A stretch of DNA of 64,000 bases from Cycas panzhihuaensis. Taxonomy: Eukaryota > Cycadophyta. Shown here in pieces: positions 43,971 to 55,450 of this stretch. The translations under genes and the position numbers were made by a program. The stretch is from positions 117,559,741 to 117,623,740 of the forward strand of contig CM041465.1 in NCBI GenBank assembly GCA_023213395.1. Reading direction: 5' to 3'. The notes beneath the pieces were generated by a model. The model ran no database searches. It saw only the letters and a list, made by a program, of their open reading frames with translations, and was not told the origin of the DNA. Within the stretch, counting starts at the first letter, position 1. Every line of letters begins with the position of its first letter.

Positions 43971-46478
43971 TGTTTCCGGCTTCGGGAATGGATCTGGAAT
44001 CACCGACTCGAGGTAAGTGCGGGTATGTCTCTAGCATTATCATCACTTTTATGTCTTGATTATGCCTTACATATTTGCATCGTGTGACTTTGTGGGCGGC
44101 ACGGTGGTCGTCCACACCTATGTTTAGCCTATGACGACTATAGCAGGGCACACTCTTAGCGAGTGTGGCACCACAGTGACCGTATTACTTCGCATCGCCT
44201 CCTCTCTCGGATCCACCGGGTTTGCGCCACCCCACCGTGTGATGTCTCATCGTCGCTTGGTTAGCTTGCCACCTCATTTGGGGCCTATTTACGCTCCCGT
44301 GGGCCGTTTCTTGGCTTGTTTGCTCCGGTGGGTGTTTTAGTTGTCCTTTAGCCTTTTCGGCCGCTTGCCCCGACTGGACCAGGTTGGTGGGCCCCATTTG
44401 TGTCTCTGGTGCATCTGCCGTAATCTTCTGATCTGCGTGATCTTGATATCGCCGGAATTGTGATCTGCGTGGAATATTCATGATCGCTAAAGTTTCCATG
44501 ATCTGTTGTCTCTGTTTGTTTTAAAATCCATGGTGGCAATTTCGCATTTATTGAAGCGCCACGTGGTTCATGCTTTTCTCCTCCCGGTAGTGTCCTATTC
44601 GCATACTTTAGGGTTTTGCTTTAGTACTTAAACATCTTTTGGCTCTTTTTTGGATCTCTCTTTTTGGCTCACTTTTGGCTTTACTCTCAGAGGAACACTC
44701 TCCGCTCTGCTCTCTTACTGCATTTTCTTTGCAACAAGACTGCACTCTTCATCTGACGACTCTCCTTTGGCTTGGCCGAGACATTCTCTCGGCCCTCAAA
44801 CGCCTTGGAGAGGGCTCCTTTGAAGCGGTTTCAATATTTTCTACCCGATCCACGAGTTCCCGTTTGCAGTGTTTCCGTTCCACCTCCATAGGGCCCTAGC
44901 ACGCTCTACTCAGATCTGGGCTGTTTGTTCCAGCCCTTCTTCGCTGCCTTTTGGCTGGGGCAAATCCCTTGCCTCCCTTTCCAGGTACTCTTCACTTTGC
45001 ATTTATTTTTGGTGATATCTACACTTCAGCTCATTTGTTTTCATTTGTTGCTTGAGAGTTGGTTTTCCTCCCTCTTGAGGCTTTGTACCACTCTCCTCTG
45101 CTTCTTACTGCGTTCTTTGTCCAAGCGTGGCGTTGAGGGTTGCATAGGCTTTGGACGAGGCGGGTGGATTCCGCACCACCTTCCACGCTCCTAAGCGGCT
45201 CAAAGCCCTCAAAGCCTCCCTCTCGCCCGTGCTACTCTTGGCTTGCAAACAAGGGTTGAAGGCTCCCCTTGGTTGCCCAAACAGTGATTGTCACAAGTTG
45301 CGTGATTTGGGACCCTTTATTCAGTTTGGGTGCCATCCATAGGCCCCAACCGGGTTCTTCTCCACCTTTGCTCCCGGTTGCGGTTTGCTCCCGTAGCATC
45401 CGGTTCCCGTGGGTGTCTTTGAGTCTTTCTTGCCCCTCCTTGCGGTAGTTTTCCGGCCTTGAGTCTTGACTTTCTCCTCGGCCCCCGTGGCTCTTGGGGA
45501 GAGGTTTGGGCACCATTTGCGGTAGGCCACTCAGAGCTTACCTTGTTGTTTCCTTTCATTTGGATCGTTCTTCTTTGGTATTTTCCTTATTGGACTAACT
45601 GATGCATGTACATTTAGACTCTCGTTTATGTTGTTAGACATATATTGCTAGTTCTTTGTGTTGCATAAAGGTGTCTCCCCTCGGCAAGAGGGAGACCTTT
45701 GTTGCTTACAGTACTGACGGAGAGAACGTTGCCCGTCGCCCCTTCCACCGATGGCGTCCCTTTCATTTATCATATTTTATGCTATCTCATTGGCTCGTTA
45801 GCATTTCCTTCCTTCCTTCAAGATCGCATTTATTTTTCACAGGGAAGGTAAGGAAGCCCTTCCTTCGCCGCTACATTTCACATCCGATCTGCTGCGAATG
45901 GTTGGGTGCTCCTCCCGAAGGCTACGCCATCTCTCACGCCTTGTGCACGCCTTCCGTTCTTCGCTACCCGGTCTTTTTCCTTCTTTTATTCTTTTCCTAG
46001 TAATTAGAACATCGAAGATTAAAGGGAAAATTGCCTTTTTGTATTGGTTTTGCGATTTGTTTGCCTTGTTGCCTGTACTTTTGTTATTCGTAGGGAAGGT
46101 TGTAGGAGTCTTCTTCTCTCTTACCCTTCCTCCCTCTTCCTTAGCCTAAGCGCCTTGCTTCACTTGTCGCTCGTATCCTCAGGTTAGATTGCATAGGATT
46201 GTTCTTGGCCTATCCTTGTTAGGTTCTTTCTCTCTCCCTTGGCCACCCAAGGGTGGGAGGGGCCTACTCGTGTCAACAGGGTTGCGTCTCACGTATCTTC
46301 TCCCTTCGCTCAAGGTGGTGAAGGGTCACCCGAGAGTAGCCATACTCCATTGCAGATCCGAACTCGCGCTCGATTGCAGGGCTCTGCGTGGTAGATGCTT
46401 GCCTTGATGGTTCCACTTCCTACTGGTTTCGTCACCATCTCTCCTTTATCGGTCGGCGGTTATCCCAGAAAGCGTCCA
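43971..46478 (+). repeat. 3' LTR of C1
   Basis: Starts TGTTTCCGGC and ends GCGTCCA at 46478, followed by the second GGTGT. It differs from the C2 LTRs by short indels and by a few base changes, for example near 45700-45780. Confidence 0.92.
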
Positions 46479-46483
46479 GGTGT
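46479..46483. repeat. Right target duplication GGTGT of C1
   Basis: Identical partner of 21236-21240. The O gag reading resumes from here on the - strand side. Confidence 0.93.
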
Positions 46484-48408
46484 TACCACCCTTGGAGGGA
46501 GTAGCTTAAGCCTGGTGAACTAGTTTATGTGAGGTAGGGGATGAAGGGGCTTGGAGTTTAAGCTCCTTCATGGTATGTTTGAATGAACATATAGCAGAAG
46601 TGAGAGGATCTAAAGTCTTCTCAGTCAGATGGGAAGAAGACCTGGTAGCCTATTGGGTTTTAGTCTCTCGGGGTGGAGGAGGTACCTCACGTTGTTATGA
46701 GGGATTCAAAGGTTTCTTCAGTCTAGCTTGGATTTCAATTACCTCAAGCACCAAGCACTTAGCTATGGCAGAGTCACATGTTGTTGCCCCCATTGTAAGG
46801 ACTTCAACGTGAACTTCTAGATGGAGAGCATTAACAAAAAGGTCCTTCTTTAGCTCCTCAAGCAGAGTTGCCTTTGTAGAGTGAAGAAGGTCATGAAAGT
46901 GTCTCATAAAGTCATGGTTCATCTCATTGTGACCTTGTTTGAGAGGCAATAGGGCTTTTATTTCACTCTCGAATGGATGGGCTATATCAAAATAGTTAAC
47001 AAATTCATCCACGAGGCGTTGGAGTGAAAATATTGAATGCACTAGCAGGCGATAGAACCACTTAAGGGCATCACTTCAGAGGGATCATGGGAAGAGTTTC
47101 ATCAGGATATGTTCATAGGCTAAGTAATCAATGCATTCTATAGAAAAGCTATGAGCATGCTCTGTTGGGTCCTATGATGAGGCCTTATTGAATTTGGGAA
47201 CCTCGGGAGGGTGAGGCGGTAAGTTGGTCCTTAGTGCCTCGATGGATAAGGGTGTTAATCTATAGTCTATAAAGGGGTGTGCCCTTGACTAGACCATAGG
47301 ATCGATAAGAGGTGAAGGAGGAGGTAGGCAAGGTTTCCCAAACCCTCCTTAAGGAGTTTGGTTCAAAAGGGTATATTGGCCTCCTCCCGTTCGGTGAGAG
47401 GATACTAGTCCCGCATTTGAAGGAATATACTTAGGAGCGAATGGGGGTGGGAGACACACCCCTCCTTGAGAAAATGCTCCTTATTGGAAAGGATCTTGAA
47501 AGAAAGTGTCTTTGGGGGGGGGGGGGGGGGGGGACTTGCCCTCCTTGCAAACACGTAACATGAGGTGTGCCATAGGAGGATAGAAAAGAGGGGTGCAGAA
47601 CCAGGTTTTGTCCATATGGGCTACCCGTGGGCGGTGCAACCCTATATAGGTGCAAAGAGTCCACCCCATAAGCTAGAAGGAAGTTTCCTTTGTCATGCCC
47701 CCATAATTGAGAGGTGTAGCTTGGAGGCACATAAAGGGAAGAGTCTCTAGGTTGAACTTGAGAGTGTGTGGGGTTAGGCCCCATATGGCTAGAAATAGGG
47801 GCACATTTGGGTCCCCTAGATTTAACAGGTGGTGGATAAAGTATAGTCAGGGGAGGTGTAGTTGTTTGACTAGAAGGAGGCATGCTCAACCTATATTAGG
47901 AGGAGGACATGCCTTGGGTGGTCCTCAAGGAACATGGGTCATGAGGAGGGGAAGATGGGACAAAAGATAAACTCATTGTAGGTAGAGGAATTGAATGGGA
48001 TGGACGAGGTAAGGTGGATATAAAAGAAGGAAGTGCAATGCTTCACAAGATGCTCTCAAACCACTTAGGATGTGGTTAGAGATAAGTAGCTTGGAAGCAT
48101 TATCTAAGGGCTTCAGCCACATTAGCAGGAGGGGTATCCGCTTGATCATAAGAGGTAGACAGAACCTCATATGAAGTGGACCCCATGGGACGATCCTCAT
48201 GCAAGTCACCACTATGGTGGTGAAACTCTGGAGTGGATGAAGCCTCTACTTTCTAAGTAGAGAGATGGTAGACTTATGAGTGTTGTTGGTCACCTAGATA
48301 AAAGACAGGGTCTTCACCCTCTTAGGTGGACCTTTGAAAAGAAGTAGAAGGATCATGTGGTTCAGATACGTAGGCATGATATGCCCAATCCGAGGGAAAT
48401 CCCTCCAT
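46484..48408 (-). pseudogene. gag: Gag of element O, main part
   Basis: The likely start is the ATG on the - strand at 48408 (DSTMEG). A long proline- and serine-rich N-terminal region follows, including a poly-proline stretch encoded by the 20-G tract at 47514-47533. The capsid block lies at 47042-46695: LQRLVDEFVNYFDIAHPFE, ALLPLKQGHNEMNHDFMRHFHDLL, FVNALHLEVHVEVLTMG. The following EDFRSSHFCYMF region leads to the C1 insertion at 46483 and goes on at 21235. Several stops are present. It shows what an unbroken frame of this gag looks like better than the young copies do. Confidence 0.85.
47514..47533. repeat. 20-base G homopolymer
   Basis: Twenty G in a row lie in the gag text of O; on the - strand they encode proline codons. 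The corresponding place in C1 and C2 has no such run. Length could be slippage in vivo or a sequencing uncertainty. Confidence 0.95.
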
Positions 48409-48636
48409 AGTCGAATCAAAATCTAACGAAAGAAGGGAATGATAAGATGGGTCTTCCAACAAAGGAGGGAGGCCTCACAAGCAACATGAGAATCATCGCA
48501 TACAAGTTCTACTTATAGGTTGGAAGAAGGAGCAAGAAATAAAGTAGTTGGAGCGTTAAGGGCTACCCAACAAACTAAAGAGAGCTACTAAGAAGAAGTA
48601 GCACCAATAGGAAAGGATTAATCCCTTACTGGTGGG

Positions 48637-48654
48637 TCCCCAGTATGGTCACCA
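48637..48654 (-). other. Primer-binding site of O
   Basis: On the - strand TGGTGACCATACTGGGGA follows the 5' LTR end (GACTCCA plus one C). It aligns with the C1/C2 site, differing at a few positions. The tRNA cannot be named from sequence alone here. Confidence 0.75.
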
Positions 48655-48655
48655 G

Positions 48656-51441
48656 TGGAGTCGCACTTATGGGGTAGTAACCACACTTGGTTGAGATTAG
48701 GTTAATCAATGGAAAATCTTAGAAACAAGGATCAACTACACAAGTGGAGGAAATCACCTGCAAAGGGCATATACATGTCAGAACACAGGTTCAGGACTCA
48801 CGAATGGTGCACAACTCTCTTCTGGGTAACTTAACTTTGGTTTGGGGGGTGGAAGAAATTAGGAATATCCTCGATTTCCTCAGTAACCTCAATGGATAGA
48901 CCCTCCCACCCTTGGATGGCCGAAGGAGGGAGATGAAATAAGGCAAGGGAATGATTCCTCGCATAGGATAAAATGGGGGGTTTTTCCTTCAAAAGTAAAG
49001 AAAGGACACACAAATGGATGCACACTCGTTTTATTTGCTAATGTAATATCCTCACTCTCCTTTGTTTTCAAATGCAAGAAAGTAGGGAACTAGTTGTGAC
49101 ATTGCAAGGCACATGCAAGAGATGCTAGCCTAAGTGGCAACACATGCAACAAGCAAGAATGCAAATGAAGATGGCTTCCACTTAATGTACTTTCCTAAAT
49201 GGGCAAGCAAAATAAATATGTGTAATCAATGAATGCAAGTTCTTTTTTCCTTTTATATGTTATGCATGTAGGTAAACAAACTTAAGCAAGAGAGTGTGTG
49301 GCAAAAAGGGAGTATATGGCATACTTGCAAAGCTGTGTAGTTGGAGGATTGCTTCTCCCTTTGTCACATTCACCTTCCTCTTACTATTCCCAAACACAGG
49401 CTATGTGATATGATGATTCTAGGGGACTTCCTTATCTTCTCCAAGTTTGAAAGGAAAAAAGGCAAAAAAGAAAGAATGAGAGAACTATGCAAAAGACTCA
49501 AAGGTAAGATCCGATAGAAGGGCAAGAACATACCTAGGTTGATGCGCTTTCTTCCTTCTCTACATGTAACAAAGAGGAGACCTACAATCAAGTGATATTT
49601 CCCCTTCTCATGGGGCTGTTAGGGTACAAGATGTATGTGTATATGAAATATATATATATAACAAAGCAAGTTATCCTAACCAAAAGGAACCTTTTATATT
49701 CAAAAGACAACCTTCAACTTCTCTTTATGCAAGAAAAGACAAGAAAGGAAAAATAGATGGTTAGCCTTAGAATGGCTAACCCTCTAAGATCACAAACCTC
49801 CATGCTACCCAAGCACAGGTACAACAAGCAAAGATGGTGCAATCAAGGCTAGATATATGGGTGACAAATTGCAGTAAAGTTGAAAATGTTGTTACTATTA
49901 CAAAAGTTACAATATGTGACTTTTGCAACCTTTAACTAATCTAACACCCAAAGGTAGGTAAGGTTTGACTAGGGGATGCAATTCCTACCTATGTAAGGCC
50001 CACGTAGTTGGGATCAAGCGTAGCAATGGGCTATGTACACTACTATTAGTAGTGACCTTTCTTCCGAGAGCTCTTTGGCAACCCAAGGGAAGCACAGAGG
50101 AGAAAGAGGAAAGGGGAGAAGGGGGTTGCCCTTGAGGAGAAGGCTAGTTGGGTTATAGAACCTACCTTGACTCCTTTCACTTGCCCTTTTAAGACCTCTT
50201 CCTCACTACCTCCTTGGGGAAACCAGGGAAGAGCTAGAAGAAATAATGGATAGATAGGAAAAGAGGAGGGGTTGCCTCCTATGTGCAATAGAAAAACTAA
50301 GAAATAGGGGTATTGCAACGTATTCAGTCCACTTTTCAACAATTTAAAGGGAGTAAAGTGAAATAAAGAGGAAGGAATACCTATTGTAGGTAGTCTAGGA
50401 GTAGATTTACATGAGAAAGTAGGGAAGAAGGGCAGCCCTACAAGGTTTGTAGGTGAAACCCTATGGAGGCTGCAAGATCTTAAGACAAGTGTGATAGTTG
50501 TGCTTAGAGGCGATCTTGGAGCATATCTTTCCTTGAGGCAGCCTTGTTTCAAGCATGTTGTTACGAATCTAGAGCTATAAAGGGTTGATCTTAGGTTGGA
50601 GAGTTGGTATGCCAGGTGTTGTAGGGCATTTCTATAGGGAGCTATGAGGAATGAATGAGAGAGAGAGAGAGAATTTTTTTTAGAGTGGAAGAGAAAGAAA
50701 TGAGTATTTTTGGATTTTAAACCTAACCCTAGCTCAACCGACTGATTAGGGTTTCGCTGGGGCCAGGAATATGCCTCTGCCATGTGGAAAATTCATAATA
50801 AATATAAAATTTACCAAAGAAGATTTAAAAAATAATATGTGATGGTCACCCTATAGTAAACTTCACGGTGTCATGAAGTTTATAGTGGTATTGCAGTCTT
50901 TACTGTAGTGCGGAAAGAATAAAGGTAAAACAAAAGAAAGAAGAGGTTGGGAACCCAAAGGGAGGTACCCTTAGGCTAAAGGGGGCATGACACTCTATCT
51001 AGGTAGTAAGAGATAGTCATAGGACCAAAGAGACCCATGTTGGGTGAAGTAATAAAGACAAGAAGTTCCCAAAACGTTGGTAAACAAGTGAGGAAACACC
51101 AACCGTATATAGGCGGGGTGCTAGAGGTTGAGGCATGTTAATGGAATGGTGAGCAGATCATAAGGGTTGATCTGTGCTTGGAATGACATGGATATATGTA
51201 GGAGAGTTGTGGAGTACCATGGGATCTATGTCCTTAGATCATCATAGGTTGAAATGATATCATGCAGCATGATCAAGCAGCGGATGCATAATGGTCATGC
51301 AAATGAACCAGTCAATCATGCAATAAAAATAAAGAATCACTTCAATTTACCTTTCTTAAATTGACCAAGGCAAAGGATAGAAACATAATTATACTTACCT
51401 GAGTTGACTCATCCATACCCATTCTCGGTAGTTAAGAAACA
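48656..51441 (-). repeat. 5' LTR of element O
   Basis: Pairs with 6217-9028. On the - strand it starts TGTTTCTTAACTACCGAG at 51441 and ends at GCGACTCCA (48656). A 245-codon frame (50783-50046, - strand) is open here but is split by stops in the 3' LTR and in other LTRs, so it is not supported as a gene. Confidence 0.92.
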
Positions 51442-51635
51442 TTTAATATATACTAAAAATGACTCCCATCTCTTATATCAATTTAAAGATATTATGTATA
51501 AGGAATTTAAGATGATAGACTTAGGCCTTATGCATTACTTCCTAGGATTAGAAGTCTAGCAAGACAAGAAGGGAATCTTCATCTCCCACTGTAAATATAC
51601 ATTGGATCTACTACAAGGGTTCAAAATAAATAAAT
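51441..51635 (+). pseudogene. Ty1/copia reverse transcriptase, 3' part
   Basis: Directly beyond the O LTR the + strand reads LIYTKNDSHLLYQFKDIMYKEF, then KMIDLGLMHYFLGLEV, stop, QDKKGIFISHCKYTLDLLQG. This is the copia reverse transcriptase just after YVDD, and it continues in phase the reading that stopped at 6216. It breaks off near 51635, where gypsy text of G2 starts, so the RNase H and 3' LTR of the copia element are gone. Confidence 0.92.
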
Positions 51636-51699
51636 ATACATTGGGCTATATCATTATGACGCTAGTGACAAGGTGAGATAGCGAGTTAGAGCCACTACT

Positions 51700-52848
51700 A
51701 GGTAGTACTTCCTTATAGAGGAGGTGTTATACAAGAGATCTTTTGATGGGGTCCTCCTTCACAACATCAACCCCAACGAGGTAAACCAAATACTTTGTGA
51801 GCACTATAATAACATTTGTGAGGGCCACTTGAGGCTAATCCATAGCCCAGAGGATCCCCCACATAAGTTATTACTAGCCATCCCTTTTCAAGGACACCCA
51901 CACCTATGCTTTGCATTGTCATAGGTGTCAAGAGCATGTCAATATCATCCATTTATCTTCCAAGGCCTTACACTCGATTATCTCTTTGTGGCCTTTTTCC
52001 CAATGGGGATTATACCTTATCAGAACTATAACTCCTTCCTCATCATAGTATAATCTTATCTTAACCATGACTGAGTATTTCACCAAATGGGCCGAAGTGG
52101 TCCCCTTATCTTCCATTACTGGTAAGACTATAGCCACCTTCATTTACCAACACGTTATCTATTAATTTAGGATCCCTAACATCCTAATCATAAATAATGG
52201 TATCTCCCTTTGTAATAAGGAAATGGATGAGCTTTATGCGAAATTTAGAATATCCCATAAGACCTCTTCCCCTTATTACCCTCAAGCTAATGGTCAAATT
52301 GAATCTTTTAACAAAACTCTCATCAACATCTTGAAGAAAACTATTGCTCAATCCCAAAGGGATTGGCACCTTTAATTGCCTTTTGCTTTATGGATGTATT
52401 GTACTTCCATTTGCACAACCATAAGGATGACTCCATTCTTCCTTATGTATGGAACTGAAGTGGTCCTTCCCTTGGAAGTCAAAATCCCTTCCTTACATGA
52501 TTCCATTTAAGGTTTATTTGATAAGGAATCCTGTCACTAGGCCCACCTCCTCAACCTCGAAGCCTTAGACAAGAGACACTTGATGGCATACCAAGCAAAT
52601 ATTACCTCTAAGGCCAGGGCATGAATAATGTATGACAAACATGTTTATCTTTATGCTTTAAATCCTAGGAACCACGTCCTCAAGCCCGAATATCTCCATG
52701 ACTGCTTATCTAAATTTGGGCCTAAATAGGTTGGTCCTTTTGTCATTCACGAGAGCCTCGACAATGGCACCTATAGGATAGCGACTCCAAAGAATCTCAA
52801 ATTCAAGAAAGTTATTAATGGAAAATTCCTAAAAAAGTTTTATATGTG
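51700..52848 (+). pseudogene. Integrase of G2
   Basis: EEVLYKRSFDGVLLHNINPNEVNQIL opens the region near 51718. The core reads GLYLIRT near 52010 (first catalytic Asp now Tyr), INNGIS near 52190 (second Asp now Asn) and QIESFNKTL near 52290 (Glu kept). The C-terminal part reads VLKPEYLHDCLSKFGPK, then VGPFVIHESLDNGTYRIATPK and GKFLKKFYM ending at 52848. Several stops. The Asp-to-Asn change is the same type as in O. Confidence 0.9.
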
Positions 52849-53600
52849 ACCCTTCCTACTCCCGAGTAGGATAGGAACACTCCCTTCTCTCTATCTCTGA
52901 AATGAGCCTAAACTACCACTCTAGACATGTCTTCATTTCTCCTAGCCATAGGTGTAATGATGGTTTAGAATGGATCTTCATCCTTTTGACTCCATCACTT
53001 GCATTGCATCTCTTGTTTCCCTCCCAAGGGAGATCTCTCTTTTCCTAGTTGGGTAAGCAAACCTCTTTCACTTTTGAGCATGGAATCACTTCCCAACCAG
53101 GGCCTTTTGCTTGAGTATCTATACCTTGTCGTCGCTTCCTTTGCATATCCATTATGCTCCCCTAGTGGACATGCATAACACCCCCTCCTAGCATCAAGAG
53201 TATCCATCATCAATACATATGGTGATTGTGTGTGTGTATTATGAGTGTGGTGTCATATGAAAGGAAGCACAAGTATCATCTACATATGATCTAATAATAA
53301 AAACCATATATATCAATCAACCTAAACATTACAAATCCATCATAACACCATCATGGGTCAAATGGGATACCAATTAGCCTCTATCTATGTATATACAAAT
53401 CATATGGTATAGAAGAACCATATAGCACATCATTATCTAGGCTTCATACCTCAGGAAGCTAGAATCCTTATAGGGAGGAGTACAAACATGTGTCTACATA
53501 TGGTTAAAACTCCCTAGAGGTCCAATGCTTTCCTACCGAAAATCCATAATATACAATCCTTCTTGATGCCATGCCCTTAAGGGGTATCGTCCCCTCATCT
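52849..53600. other. Post-integrase spacer of G2
   Basis: Aligns with the C1 and C2 spacers, including the GTGTGTGTGTATTATG run and the CCTCAGGAAGCTAG to CAATGCTTTCCTACC passage. No gene seen. Confidence 0.65.
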
Positions 53601-55450
53601 ACGAGATCCCTCACTAGGGGACCACATACCTCCCAGGATCCTATAGCACCACTGTCAACTCCTTGCCTTGCTCTCCTCATCCTGAGGCCTCCTCTAGGTC
53701 ATCATTGTTGTATGCATGTATGATCTGTTACACAACAACCTAATGGCAATCTGGTCCACTAGTTGATCATATCTCGCCTAGATATGACCCCTCTCTCCCT
53801 CTGCTTCTTAGAGCCTCTCCTCCAGCACAATGATCTAGATCTAGCTCTCTACATCCCCACCTGCTGCTCCTCCTCCATGGGCCTCTAGCGCTCAAACCTG
53901 ACCTTGTAAGGTATTCCTCTCGGTCGCTAGCTAGTCCCTCTCCACCTAAAGCCTGTCCAGGGTGCCCTACATCTACCCAATCTTACCTAGAGCTCTTGGG
54001 ACTCTACCAACCATATGTCTCTAGCTCAGATCAATGGGGAAAATGTTGTTGTATTTGGCCCCACCAATCGAGGCTCCTCACTAACTAGAATGGGAGGTTG
54101 TCCCTCCATATAAACCTGGGGGAATAACTTGTAAACTATCACCTTTAGCAGCCTCATCATATCTACTCCCCCTGCCAAAACATGCATATCAAAAATTAAA
54201 TAAAATCATCTAAGAATAAGTGATCGAAAGGACATTGAGCTAGGATAGAATCTCACCTCTTAGGATGGCTAACTCCTCTGCTCAGATGATCACCTCCTCT
54301 ACAATAGCACTTCCTGCTACTGCCTCTATCTCCTCTACCTCTAGCACTATCTCACCTACCACCTTGTCTACCAAAGCATCTCCTCCCTTTAATCCCTCCT
54401 CTCTAGGGACCCCTCTCCCTGTGGTAGCTATTGTTGCCTCTACTACCACCACCATGGCTACCATTGCTACTGGAGCTCTACCTATAACTCCCTCTCTACC
54501 CACTAGTCCTGGTGATGGCCTATCTCCTCCTATTAGTGCCAATGAGATAGCCTCACCTCCTCCATCTCCCAATGGCCCTGCTCCATCACCTCCATCATTG
54601 TCGCTACCATCATCGGCCTCATCCCCTAACTCTCCACCCTCGTTGTCACTCTCCTAGTGGATCACTTAATAAGGATCCACAATGAAGTTTATCAAGGTCA
54701 ACAAGTCTACTGAAGTTATTGCCATTGATCGCCATACATGGACTTAGTCCTTGGTCCCTCTAAACCTCGTCTGCCACTTATGAACCATGGGTGCCCTAAC
54801 TAAGATGGGATGTGGCCCTCCTAGCGGTGCCACTACTATGAAGTGATCAAAGAACTAATACTACAATAGAGTACAATAGGAGAATCCTCCTCTCTAAGCT
54901 ATTGAGCTATCAGGTTGGCTACTATCAGGGTAGCTCAATCAAACCTCTCACCTACCTCATACCTCTGAATAGTGGCCATGTAGCCTCCTAGAATGTTCGT
55001 GTAATTCTATTTCCAAGAGATCTAAAATAGAATATCTAATGTAATGAGCTTCCTCACTCGAGGAACTCTGGACAAAACCATAGCCTAAACTGACACTCCT
55101 CGTTTATCCCACCTAGTCCGTCCTGTAAAGTACCTAGCTGCCTCCCTATGGGTAGTGTCTATGCTGGGCAATGTGCCTAGTGATATTAGTGTACCGCCTA
55201 ATGGTATGTCCAATATCCTTGTGATATCTCTAGGCATGATAGTAACATCTCCCACCTAAGGGAGGTGGAACACATACCTCTATCAATCTTAGTGGGAGAC
55301 TATGTCGACTAAGAGATGCTGGTTGGATGTATATTGGGGTGTCTTAATGACATTTAGGAGCTCACAACATCGTAGGATCATCCTCTCCTATCGTGACATC
55401 ATCTCTATAAAGCTCATCATGGCCATACCTATGTTTTTATAATTGTCAAC
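53600..55450 (-). pseudogene. PMD gene carried antisense in G2, two exons
   Basis: On the - strand the frame starts at VDNYKNIGMAMMSF (55445), then LLVDIVSH, YVFHLP, VGDVTIMPRDITRIL and LGGTL, the plant mobile domain motif, with stops. After a Gly/Val-rich low-complexity tail (54572-54282) an intron (54256-54172; GTGAG to GGCAG) leads to exon 2 with LLKVIVYKLFPQVYMEGQPPI and REARDIW-like text. It is the third copy of the gene in the window. Element R inserted just before the VDNYKN codons, so its upstream region lies elsewhere. A + strand 130-codon frame at 54265-54657 is only its shadow. Confidence 0.7.
54172..54256 (-). other. Intron in the PMD gene of G2
   Basis: 85 bases, GTGAGATTCT at the 5' end and TTTTGGCAG at the 3' end, AT-rich between. 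Same position relative to the coding text as in O and R. Confidence 0.7.

Larger units (their letters stand above)
21241..46478 (+). mobile_element. Compound Tat-type element C1, inserted in the gag of O
   Basis: It is framed by identical 5-base target copies (GGTGT). In order it holds a 5' partial LTR (21241 to about 22500), an orphan pol fragment (to 22738), a full LTR (22739-25236), primer-binding site, gag, protease, linker, reverse transcriptase, RNase H, start of integrase (to 30696), the inserted element C2, the rest of integrase (from 41451), spacer, second RNase H and 3' LTR (43971-46478). The bases are GC- and CpG-rich compared with O. It has no antisense PMD cassette. All frames are broken by short indels that look technical (see findings). 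Confidence 0.92.
6217..51441 (-). mobile_element. Tat-type Ty3/gypsy element O (host of solo LTR S and C1)
   Basis: Read on the - strand this element has a 5' LTR (48656-51441), a primer-binding site, gag (48408 to 46484 and 21235 to about 20470), protease (about 20470 to 20410 and 17824 to 17552), linker, reverse transcriptase, RNase H, integrase (to 13911), spacer, an antisense plant mobile domain gene (11217-13147, + strand), a second RNase H (10028-9618), polypurine tract (9029-9039) and 3' LTR (6217-9028). Removing the inserts S and C1 leaves about 17.4 kb. Frames are mostly kept but carry many transition-type stops. The dual RNase H and downstream extra gene are typical of the Tat branch. 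Confidence 0.93.
51635..55450 (+). mobile_element. Truncated Tat-type element G2
   Basis: The fragment begins within the link before integrase, continues through integrase (to 52848), the spacer and the antisense PMD gene, and is cut at 55451 by the LTR of R. No LTR of its own is in the window. Its left end abuts copia text with no target duplication, so it is a deletion or recombination joint. Transition-type decay is strong. Confidence 0.85.

Noticed and set aside
50046-50783. A 245-codon open frame on the - strand.
   Set aside because: It lies inside the 5' LTR of O. The same frame is cut by stops or shifts in the 3' LTR (7783-8337) and has no counterpart in S, R or C1/C2 LTRs. Chance frame in a stop-poor leader.
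54265-54657. A 130-codon Ser/Pro/Thr-rich frame on the + strand.
   Set aside because: It is the shadow of the Gly/Val-rich tail of the PMD gene on the - strand, and a start in the intron makes no sense.
55446-55450. TCAAC as the left target duplication of R.
   Set aside because: The other end of R is outside the window, so it cannot be confirmed.
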